This document shows, in pieces, positions 36,101 to 48,100 of a stretch of 64,000 nt of DNA (positions are counted from its first letter, which is position 1; each line of letters opens with the position of its first letter). The stretch comes from Cardinalis cardinalis (taxonomy: Eukaryota; Chordata; Aves; Passeriformes; Cardinalidae), in contig JACDOX010000170.1 in the NCBI GenBank assembly GCA_014549065.1, forward strand, positions 281,716 to 345,715, written 5' to 3'. The notes under the pieces are model-generated. The model did not search any database. It worked only from the letters and a program-made list of their open reading frames with translations, and was not told where the DNA came from. The position numbers and the translations under genes are program-made.

Positions 36101-39100
36101 CAGAAATTTAATATCACAGAGAGACATCTGGTGTCTCCCACTCCCTGTGCATTCCTTTATTTTAGTTGGCTCGTCACAACAAAGAGCTGCAGAACATGCT
36201 GAAGCCAGGGGGTCAGATCGAGGGGGACGAGGCGCTGGAGTTCTACGCCAAGCACACGGCACAGATCGAGGTAGGGAACCCCGGGGCTGAGCCACAGGGA
36301 GGGCAGCCCCAGGGCATTATTCATGGTGCTGCCACGGCTCTGCCTGCCTGAGTGTGGACTGTTGTCTCTGCTACAGAGCATGCAGGGAGAGTTATTTATT
36401 TAATTCCCTGGCAGTGGCGGGGGGAGCTATTCCTGAGCTGTCATGTGTGGGCTCGGGGATGGAGCTGAGCAGAGCTCTCTTGGCAGCAGCAAGTGTGGCT
36501 TCGCTTCTGTTACATTTTGGCCGGTGCTGTTGCTGAATCCAGAAAGTTTGTGATAGNTTTTTGCCACTCTTTCTGGATTCAAATGACAGTTTGGCCTCGT
36601 GTGCCATCTAAGAGCTTTATAAAAGTAAAATGTTCACAGATATGGAGATTTCCTGGGGGAGCTGTGGCTGCCCTATCCCTGGAGGTGTCCAGGCCAGGTT
36701 GGACAGGGCTTGGAGCAGCCTGGGACACTGGAAGATGTCCTTGCCCATGGCAGGGGTGGCACTGGACGGGCTTTAAGATCCTTCCAACCCAAACCAGTCC
36801 ATGGTTCTGTGACTTCCCAAAACTCTCTAATAGGCAATACAGATATAACTGTTATTGCTTGTACTTGCCCGTGGCTCAGATTTGGTAACTTTCTTGAATT
36901 GGGCCACCACATTGCTCTGAACTCCATCCCAGCTTTGATGTGGGATTCTCTGGGCCCCTTGGAAATCCCAGCTAAGACCAGCACTGCCAGGATAAGACCA
37001 CAGCATAGCAATTACAATTCTGGGGCTAAATGTGGACCTGCTCTGAAAGGTAAATTAAATGCAATCTGTGTCAAGCTGCTGTTCCTTGGAAGTGAGTCTG
37101 CTGGTTTGAAAGGGGGAGCAAAACAGGCAGAAAACCAAGAAATAAGAGCGTTTAGAAGTGGGCAGGACTGACGAGGCCGCTGTGCAGATTGTCAGGTCGG
37201 ACCGCACCATGGAGCAGATCGTGTTCCCCGTGCCCAGCATCTGCGAGTTCCTCACCAAGGAGTCCAAGCTGCGCATCTACTACACCACCGAGAGGGACGA
37301 GCAGGGCAGCAAGATCAACGACTTCTTCCTCAAGTCTGAGGACCTCTTCAACGAGATGAACTGGCAGAAGAAACTGCGAGGTGGGTCAGTGCTGCTCCAC
37401 GCGGGGCGGAGCGCTGAGGTTTGGTTCCAATAAAGAGAGAAGCCATAAAACATTCCCCTGAAATCTCTCCAGTTTTTGGAAGATGCAGCCTCGTTTTTAT
37501 CCCAATTTCCTGGCTGCATTTCCCTTCTCTCTTTCCCCATTAACTAAAATACTTTAAAAATACAAACTCCCCTATACACCTGATACTGAAAATTTCCCTC
37601 TAATNTNTAACCCTCCCTTTTAATTTTAAGCTCTTAAATTCTGTAAGAATTATTCTTCCCCATTGTTTCTTTCATCTTTCAATGTCTAATTTCCTNTATC
37701 AGCAAACCNAAAATTTGTCAAAGCAANTNTCTTTTTCCATTCATCAATCAGTAAAATCCTTCCCATTATTTCTTTTATCTCCCAGTACTAGTTTTATCTN
37801 CCAGCAAATGCACAACTTGTTTGTAAAAACGGATTCAGGGAGGACCCAGCTGAGGAGAGCAGTGGCCTGTGCTGGATGCAGGGGNGAGTNAGGCTGGGGA
37901 ATGCAGCAAGGTGGNACTTGGTGATTGTNAAGGTCTTTTCCAACNGTAAAGATTCTGTGGACTTANGGCATCTCTAGGGATGGAGATGTTCAAGAACAAG
38001 TTAAAGATGGATTTCTGAGTAACTGTAAAGTAGAATTCATCCTTTTTTGGCAAGTAGATTGGCTGACAGGTTGATAAGTCCCTTCCATCCCTGTGATGCT
38101 AAAATGTCTGAACACAGGTGCTTTCAAGCACTGATTTTCCCTCTCNGGTTCCCACTGGCAGCTGGGAAATCCCTCAGAATTATATTTTAATTCACAGAGT
38201 GCCACCACGTNGCCCAGTAAATGTTTTAGTTCATTTGCTTAATGTTTTTGTTCTTGTTCAGCTGAAGGCTGAATGCTGCAGCTGAGGCTCAGTGGGCAGT
38301 GCTGGGAACTGACCAGCAGGGACCCTGTGAAATGTGAGCTGAGGCAGCTCCTTCCTGCTGGGCTCAGCCCCTCCATCTGAGAGCACTGATAGCTGCTCCC
38401 TCCCCTGCACCAGCTCCACTCCAGCCCTAGTGCAAGAGCAGGGCTGCTCTGGAACCCCCTCTTGGGACACATGTGGGACTGCTTCCAGAAATCTGAGAGC
38501 TCTGCAAGAAATCTGGGAGTGTGACATCCTAAACAACTTGCAGCTTCAGCAGCATCCATATATTCTGTTAGATTTTGTTGTTTGAGTCACTTTGTCTTCG
38601 AGGCTGGCTGTCTCCAAGCAAGCTGTGAAGGCATCCATCATTAACAACAGGCCACAAATNAGCCAAGATCCACCTGCAGAACTGGAGAATATTCCTTTTT
38701 TTTTCCCTTTAGAAAACTTGGATCATTTATTCTGTCCGTTATATCCAGATCTTGCCCATCCTCTGATTTTTTGCATTTGTAGAGTTGTTTCTCATATTTT
38801 CAGTAGTTTGTGTTGGAGCTGGGACCTCTGGCAGTGCTGTGTGTGCTCAGATGATGCCAGTCAGAGTCTATTCAACCCTCAAAAAGACTTCTAAAATAAA
38901 GATCCATGTACTTCTCCCTTCAGCTCATGGTGCTGGCCCATAATCTGNGCACCAGAAGTCTCTTAATTGTTAATTAAGAATGGAAATGAGCTGCCAAAGC
39001 CAGGCAGAAGCACCANACAGACAGAGTCAGTGTCCATCACCAAAGGAAGGTTTAAAGCTAAACCTGGACCTTTATAATCACCCTTATATAATCCCATATA

Positions 39101-42100
39101 AATTAATTAAACCTGGTTACACATTGTTCCAGTTAAAAGGAAATGGAGAACATGGAGATATTGTGGAATTCTTTACCCCTTTGTTAGCTGGGGGTGTNAG
39201 AGGAGGGCATTTTCTGGACAGAGGTGGTGGCTCCTGCAAGGCTCAGAACTGCTGCATGTTACAAATTATCATTCAGCCCAAAGTCTGCATTTTCAGCTTG
39301 TTCCTAAATTTTACTGAGAGCTTTTTCTTTGCTCTCTGATATCTAAACCAGCTGCCTCCTTCCACCAGGGCAAAACAGTCCTTTCCCTTTGAGAGCATTT
39401 TTAATGGATTTTTTCACTAGCCTAGATTCAGGAGGACACAGTTTGCTGTGCAGTAAGCCTGCAGGAGCCAAAAGCAGGGGGATTTTGCCTGGATGCAGAG
39501 GGAATTACTGCGAGGCAGCTTTGTTGGGTTCATGACCACTTCAGCAAAGGAATCTTTCTGCTTTCTGCCTCTTGGTGCTGGCTGCAGGGATTATTAAAAT
39601 TAGGAGTCTTTTTGAGAAGTATTTCTGGGTAACATTAAGGATTTAAATGTGCTGTTGGTTGTACATTGAGCTCTGGGCAGATGTGCTGAGTCCTTTGCCC
39701 CCAGGGCAGAGGGANGGCAAGGGAGCTTCACCCCCTGCTTATTCTGGGGATATTTTGGGCTNTTCTCAGCAGAAAATGAATTTGCAGGTGGCACTGCTTG
39801 GTGCAGGTGAGCTGCTGGCAGCAGCAGAACACAGAGGCATGGGGCTGGAGCTCGATTTCCTCCTCCAAATTGTTCTTGCTGTGACTCTGAGTACAAAGTA
39901 TGTTACTAGATGAGACTTCAAGTGCTTGATCTCTTCAGTTTCTCAGCTTGTTCTCTTGCTGCTGCTAAACCATGTTGAAAACAGGGATCCTTTGCCTTAA
40001 AACACCATCTAGGAAACTTGAAGGGCCCCCAGGATGAAGAATAATTAAAAAAACCTTCAGAATAAGCCATGAATATTATTACTTTTGATGCTATGTTTTT
40101 GGGCAAACTGAAAACAAACCTTTTTTGGTGGTGATGTATTTTTTATATAGAGACCTCTTCCTTTTATTAAACCCTCCATTAAAAAGAAATTATTTTCTCT
40201 CTTTCAGCTCAGCCTTTCCTGTACTGGTGTGCTCGGAACATGTCCTTCTGGAGCAGCATTTCCTTCAACCTGGCTGTCCTCATGAACCTGCTCGTGGCAT
40301 TTTTCTACCCCTTCAAGGGAATTCGAGGAGGTACTGGTATTTAACCTAAAAAACATGTGAACAAATAAGGTGTAGTGGGACAAATTCTGCTCTCCCCACT
40401 CGTGTCTGTGCACTACATCAGTGGGGGTAGGAGAACAGAATTTGGCTTTTTACACTGCCTTGGTTTAAACTCTGCTGTTCTCTTAGTCTTTCTTGAGACA
40501 TTTTTAAGGAAAATGTAGAGCCATGCNTTTTCCTAGGGGAAAAAATTACCTGAGACAAACATCCTCCTTTAATTGCTTGACTGTTCTACTTCAGTTTAAA
40601 GTCCTGTAATTAAGGATTGAGCTAAAAATAGGTGAAATGTTGAATGTGTTGTTTTCCTTGAGCTTGCAGTTTATTAATGGCGTTTTGCACAGACTTTTCC
40701 CGGTGCTCCAGGAGGGCTGTGAGTGCTGGGGGTGGGTGACATTGTCCTGCCTTGCAGGGGGAGCAGTGCCCAGCAGGAGGATGAGGGAGGGGAGCCCCCT
40801 CAGCACTGCGTGCCCCAGGGTGTGGGGAGCAGAGCATTCCCACAGGGAGCAGGGTGCCACATTCCTGCCACCAGTTGTGGGCTGGCACCTGGCATTGCGC
40901 AGTGCCAGCTCCCTGGTGGCCCTCAGAGCCAGCTCAGTGACACTGAGCAGATCCAGCCTCTCCCAGAGCTGCACCCTGGCAGGGCAGGGCTGGGTCCTGC
41001 GCTGGGAAGTCCACAGGATGTTCTCAGCAGTGTCNCATGCATCACTTGCTGAGTGATGGGAGTGTCTGGTTAGGAGCTGTTTCCTTGTGTGTNGGGGGTT
41101 TGCATCCTGAAAAAGCCTGTCAGAGGGATGTTTTAGACCTAATTCCAGAGCAGTTTTACCTTCTGCCATCAGGACCACCAGGCTGTGGCTGCAGCTGCTG
41201 CTCCTCCCTGTCACACCCAGAGTGGGGACAGCCCAGATCCTGGCTGGAAGGTTCTAACAAGCCCAAAGAGCAACTGAATCTCTGTCTCTAGTTGCAAAGA
41301 TCCCAAGCTAAAAGCTCTGAATTTATGGCTGGTTAAACCAGGAAAGCTGCTGTTAAATGAGTTCTCTGAGATTACAAACTGCAAGGCTGTGAGGGGGATC
41401 GTTTGGCATTTTGAAGGTGCCCTACCCTACATATTTGNAATTCTTTGTTTATCAGGTAACATTTTGATAAAACCTCTTCCTCTCNTAGTTAGAATCCAAA
41501 AAGTAAAATAAGTAAATACATGTGTATCTTATATTTAGCTTAAAAAAAGCGCCTCTTCCAAACAGACTGTTTGGGGGAAGTTGTCAGTGTCTTGAATTGC
41601 TCAGACACGGTGAACTGAGCAGCTGATGAGCATCTGACAGTAGCAGAAGCTGTAAAACTTCTGACTTGAGGAGCAGAAACAAAACTGGATGCCTGGAATT
41701 GGGTACTGGAATGGTGAGAATCCCAGAGACAGGCAGAAGTCCCTGCTGGCNGCGTGTTCCTCCTGCCTGTGGCTGTGCAGGGAGTCCCAGCAAGGCTCTG
41801 GGGTCAGGGTGGGTGCAGCAGCTGAGCAGTGACTGCCCTNAGCTCCGTGTGCCAGGACAAGGACGCTGCTCCCAGCCTCTGTCCCTGGGAAGGAGGGGGG
41901 AGCCTGGGGCCCTGCTCTGCCCTNAGGTGGCACAGCTGGGTCCCCAGNGGTCCTGGCACTGCCCTCCTCGTGCAGCTGGGCAGCCTGGGGCTCTGGGCTT
42001 GCCCTGGGTGTTCCAGGGAGCCCCTGAGAGCCTCACTCACTCCAGGTGTTCTTCAGGCCTGCTGCGAGCTGCTGCAACTCCTGAAAGCAAATGAATTCCC

Positions 42101-45100
42101 ANTAAACCTTATTCAGATTCTAGATAAGTCGTTCCTAAATAAGCTGCTGCACATTTCCTCCGTCCCTCCCCATGCTGGTGCTTGTTCCCACCCAGTGACT
42201 CCATTCCCAGCTCTGCACCTCGTGCTGTGTGACAGCTCAGGAGNCCAAACTCCCCCCAGGCAGCCAAAACAGCTGTTCAACTTTACGCTTATTAACTTTT
42301 AATTTCCATCCATCCTCTGCTGTCTTTATTAATCTGCAGTGATTTGGAACAAGATTAAATGGCTGCTCGTGGTAGTCAGATGAGAGTAATATTTCCTAAG
42401 CTGCCTGGATTTGGGAGCAGGGGGAAAAAGCCCTGNGTGAGGATCTTGCCAGTCAGACACAAGTTCTGTGAGGATGTGCTTGCAGAAGGGCTGCAGAGTG
42501 CTGTGAAATCTGGGGGATCTTGCTTTTTTGTCTGTTGAGGAACCAGTTGCTTGAAGGCAAAAATTTTTTAAGTCAGCTTTGAGGAAGAGGTGTCTGACAT
42601 TCTGCATAAGCCTGGGTAAATGGTGTTTGGGGCTGGATCTTTTTTATGGCTCTTTCAGGGAAGTGTATTTTTAGCTGCACAGGCTCNGTGTTGTGTAAAC
42701 AGCCAGTCTCAGGAGACAATCTAAATAGACCCAGAAATAGCAAAAGATGCCAGAAATGGGTGTGAGGGTCTGGCCAAAAGCACATCAGGGGAGTGTCAGG
42801 GAGTGTCCTCACCTGCCCAGGCACTGCACAGCAAAGGGGCTGCAGAGGGCCCTCAGCACTCAGGTGTGAGCACCTCAGTGGAGATCCTATAGCACTGATC
42901 ACCTGCATAAGGGTTTAGTGACGAGGTTGTAATTAAAGCTGCTGCAGGCTCAGGGCTCCGGTGCTGCTGTTCGGGTGGGTGATGCCCACCCAGGCAGGAC
43001 CCAGGGCCGTGCTCTGCTGGGTTTGGCTGTGCAGCAATGGTGTGTTCTGCCTCTGCCCAGGCACGCTGGAGCCCCACCTGTCCGGGCTGCTGTGGACAGC
43101 CATGCTCATCTCCCTGGCCATCGTCATCGCCCTGCCCAAGCCCCACGGCATCCGCGCCCTGATCGCCTCCACCATCCTGCGCCTCATCTTCTCCGTGGGG
43201 CTGCAGCCCACCCTCTTCCTGCTGGGAGCCTTCAATGTAAGCACCCAGGGGCCTCTCTGACCCCCTCTGCCCCTGGTGGCAGGGTTCCTTACCTGCTCAT
43301 GAGGACATGGAGCAGAAACAGCCTGGGACACGGTGGTGGGACTGCTGGGAGGGGTAATGCCCTCCCTGGGCTGCTCCTCACACGAGGGCTCTGAGTTGTG
43401 CATTTAATCCTGGTTCCCCAGGCTGCAAACAAGAGCTCTGAGGTTTTGCTCAGTGTAGGAAGAGCTCCAGCTTCAGACAGGCATGGGGAGGAGTCTGTGA
43501 CCTAAAGCACGAGGTTATTCACCCAAAGTGCCTCAGTGTTTGTGGGGTTGTGTGAGGCTCACNAAGTGATGCATTGTGAGTCTGATGGGGGGGAGCTGGG
43601 AAGGGGCTCAGCCTGGAGAAAAGGAGCTCAGGGGGGCCCTTGTGGCTCTGCACAGCTCCTGCCAGGAGGGCACAGCCGGGGGAGTCAGGTTCTGCTCCAG
43701 AGAGCAGGGACAGGAGAGGGAACACCTCAGGCTGGGCTGGGGAGTCTTAGNTTGGACACCAGCAGGAATTTTTTCACGGAAAGGTGCTCAAGCATTGGAA
43801 AGGATTGCCCAGCAAAGTGCCAAGTTACCTCTAGCTTGAAAAAACAGTCTGTTTTCCCTGATACTGTACCTAATTTGTGGTTGCTCTTCCCTTAGGTTTG
43901 TAATAAGATCATTTTCCTGATGAGTTTTGTGGGTAACTGCGGAACCTTCACNCGAGGGTACAAGGCCATGATCATGGACGTGGAGTTCCTCTATCACCTG
44001 CTGTACCTGCTGATCTGTGCCCTGGGGCTCTTCGTGCACGAGTTCTTTTACAGCCTCTTGGTGGGTGTTTGCTTGGCCCTCAGAACATCTTCTGCTCTGT
44101 TTGTGAAGTCCCATCTTGGGCATATCCAGGAAAATTTCTGCTTTTCTGCTGGGAAACTGTTGAACAGACACTGGGAAGAGCCACAGACTGGAGGTTTTCT
44201 TTAGGAGAAGTTACCTAGGGAGACAGCAGGACTCCTGCCACATCCCCTCTGCTGATGTGTGACTTGCACAGATAGGAAGAGGACATGGGGGGATGGATTT
44301 AAACCAAAAGAGGAGAGGTTTAGATGAGGTATGAGGGAGAAATTCTTCCTTGGCAGAGTGGGCAGGCCCTGGCACAGCTGCCCAGAGCAGCTGGGGCTGC
44401 CCCTGGACCCCTGGCAGTGCCCAAGGCCAGGCTGGAGCACCTGGGACAGTGGGAGGTGTCCCTGGGACAGTGGGAGGTGTCCCTGGGACAGTGGGAGGTG
44501 TCCCTGCCGTGGGGCAGAATGAGATGGGCTGTGATGCTTTGCTGTGTTATTATCAATGATGAAGCACAGTGTCTGTGCTTTCTGAGCAGCTGGATGACTC
44601 TGGAGTGTCTCCATGGCTGTAGCCAGGCTCCAGCCCTCACAGATGGACACAGATCCTGGCACACGTTCCCTCTGTCTGGGGTGGGATTCACCTTGCACAG
44701 CACAGTGCTTCTAGAATAATGCTGAAGGAGGGGATCTGGTGGTGGTGGAGAAGATGTGTCACTGTTGAAGCAAAGCTGAATCCCATTCAGAACAGGCTAT
44801 TTTTGTGGCTTTGGTTGGTGTTTGCCACATCCTNTGGTACCTGAGCTGGTTATTTGCTGTGTTCATGGAGGTCCAATTCAACAAATACCTGTCCTGTGAT
44901 CCACCAGCATAGCCACAACCTGCCTGGGCTCTGCTGTGGGTTGTCCCAAACCAGTGAAAAATGAAGGAAACATCAGCAGAGAAATCTAAACACAGATTTT
45001 GGGGGAAATATCGCTTATTTAATGAAATGCTCAATAAATTAAGATTTCAAGAAAACAGCAAATTGCAAATTGAAGGGAGCTGTTTGGAGGCTGTGAGGGG

Positions 45101-48100
45101 GTAGATAATACTATAAATGAAAGCCAGGCAGCAGTCTGTGCTGGCAGCCTGGTGTGTGTCTAGCACCGAGGCAGGAACACCTGCCCGCAGCACGGGCTGC
45201 TGCAGGGGGGGCACAGCTGCCTCAGCTCCTCCTGCTGCGAGTGCTTGGGCCAGGGCAGGTGGCAGCAGTGCTGCTGGTGCCCCACGCGCTGCCCTTGGCT
45301 GTCCCCAGCTCTTTGACCTGGTGTACCGGGAGGAGACGCTGCTCAACGTCATCAAGAGCGTGACGCGCAACGGGCGCTCCATCATCCTGACGGCCGTGCT
45401 CGCCCTCATCCTGGTCTACCTCTTCTCCATCGTGGGCTACCTCTTCTTCAAGGATGACTTCATCCTGGAAGTGGACAAGCTCCCCAACGAGACCCTGCTG
45501 CCAGGTCNGTGCCAGCTGCTCCTTCCCCTGGGTTGTGTTGGTTCGTGTTCCCCAGGGCATGGACAGGACCAGGGGAATGAGCTCCAGCTGTGCCAGGGGT
45601 GCCCAGGTGGGACAGCAGCAGGAATTTCTCCATGGAAGGGGTGGTCAGGCTTTGGAAGGGGCTGCCCAGGGAGGTTTGGAGTGCCCATCCCTGGAGGTGC
45701 CCAAGGATGTGGCACTCAGTGCTCTGGGCTNGGGCATCAGCCACTAAANGAAGAATCTCTGAGGTCTTTTCCAACCTCAGTGAATCTGGGATTCCGTGAA
45801 ATAAAAAAGGTTTTGTGGTTGAATTTGAAACCATGGAATGTGTAAATCAGGAAGTAACTGTGGCCTTCTAAACTCTGGGGTAGGATACTGCTCTAAATGC
45901 CTTGTAATTGCACACTGAGTGTGATGGGGAGCCCGAACAGCTGAGGAGTCACCTTGCAAGGTGTTGGAGCATCCTTTGATGCAGCATTTTGTGGTTTCAG
46001 ATCGCACAGAGCCCGGTGAGACCATGACTGGAGAGTTCCTCTACTCAGATGTGTGCAAGGCAGGGAGCAGTGAAAACTGCTCCTCCATCATCCCCTCGGA
46101 CCGTGAGTACCTCTCTGGGATTCCTACCTCACGCCTTGACTTTGCACTCTTTCTTTAGTTAATCACCTTCAATTAAAATAACTTCTTTAGAAAATCCTGT
46201 GCCATAAATTTGAGAACAAAGCTATCACGAGATTAACTTGAGATAGGATTAATTTAGGCCAGCAGCATAAATAACATTTGTTACATGAAGTGACTAAAGC
46301 AGAGAAACTTACAACTAAACCAGACTTCATAAAACACTGCCATACTCTTTAATTTTCTGCATCAATTGCNGAAGGAAGAGATGCAGTTTGCCTCTTTGCA
46401 AAGTTTATTATTTTAAAACATGAGGCTATTAAATGTGATCTCAGAAGATAATGCCCTGTGAAGTATGGTTTATTGGCAGCATTGTTCTGTCTCAAACTAA
46501 GGAAACTCTTTTAATATCATGGCAGGAAGTGCTGGATGGATTAAGTAGACAAGGATAAGTTTGGGGGCTTTGGAGATCAAGAAAGTGAGCTATTACCTGG
46601 ATATTGAAATATTTCAGTTTTATTTCTAGAAAATGTAATTTCCATGTGGGAGATTTACAGTGCTGGCTGGGAGGGGCAGACAGAACATCCCAGTTTCTCT
46701 GGGAAGGGCAGCTCTTGCACGGCCACCAAAGGTCAGTGATGGCCACCAGCCCCTGCTGGCAGGAGGAGAGGCTGTGCTTGGCTNAGGGGTCCTCTCTGAG
46801 ACAGTAAAATTCAGCCTTGCTGCAGGAAAAGCTGCTTCTTTCAGCTGCTCTTGCTGGCTGCAGGAAGGAAAACTCAAGGATGTTTTTGTATCACAAGTAA
46901 TCAGCGTAGTGCCAGAGTCCTGTGTGCTCAGGGATGTTCCTGGTGCCCCACACTTGGCCACTGCTCTCAGGTTTTGGTTATTTCAGGGTTTTACTGGGCC
47001 TGGGGCCCCTCCAGGGCTGTCTGTGGGAAGGTGGGATCTGCTCAGGAGNGTTTTTGGGAGATGTTTAATGGGCACAGGGGAGTGTGCGGGGTTAGGGAGT
47101 GGATTTTAGCAGCTCTGCAAGTGAAGCAGTGAAGTTGGAGCCTCGAGCTGAGCGAAGAGAAGGTCAGAAGAGGTGTGTTGCTTTTCTGGCAGAATGCTGT
47201 TTCCACAAGCAGTGATCTTTTAGCCATTTGAAAGCTCCGAGTGGAAGTTGCCATTTTGAGTGCAGCCCAAAGGCTGTGCAATCTGTCAGGCACCAGGGGA
47301 GAGTGGAAGAGGCAACACTTTGTCCTCTGAGCTGTCAAAAAGCTCGGGTTCTGTATAAACAGGCATCTGCTGAGCTGAGCTGTGCATGAGAGCAGGGATG
47401 GAGAGAGATTTCACCGAGTCACAGGCAGCAGTTCAGGCACAAAATAAAACTGGTGGTGGGGAGAGGAGGGCAGGGAGGAGATCTGCTCCCAGGGGGGCTC
47501 TGAGAGGGTCCAGGGAGGTTATGGGATAGGAGGGGTCNGGAGCATCTCCCTTGTGGGCTATTTAGGGCCTGTTTAGTCCAAGGAAGACTGAGAGGGGNTC
47601 CCATCAATCCATACAATGTCCCAGGGGGTGTCAGAGAATGGTTTCAGACCCTTCACAGGGGTTCCCAGTGACAGGACAAGGAGCAGTGGCCATAAACTGA
47701 AACAGGTTCTGCCTCAGCATGAGNAAGAGCTTCTCTCCAAGGAGGGGGCANNGCCCTGGAGCAGCTGCCCAGGGAANTGTGGAGTTTCCCTCTCTGGAGA
47801 ATCCCAACCCCAGCTGGATGTTCTGTGTCCCTGCTCCAGGNGACCCTNCTGGGCAGGGGCTGGCTGGGTGATCTGCACAGGTCCCCCCAGCCCACACCGT
47901 TCTGTGATTATCTGGGGAATGAACCTACAGGGATCTGCAGCACAGGCTGGCACTGAGGGGGGAGAGAGCATACCCAGCAAAGAATGGAGAGGAGGATTTG
48001 GAGCTAATCTTGGCTGTGAAACGTGTCTTTGCTTGCTGTGTTCCCAGAGCTGCTCACTGAGGAGCTGGAGGAAGAGAACAAGGAGCATACGTGCGAGACG

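Larger units (their letters stand above)
44061..45308 (+). other. ITPR1 intron with CR1
   Basis: Contains a CR1 at about 44293-44530 with an internal tandem triplication. The rest holds nothing recognised. Confidence 0.8.
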
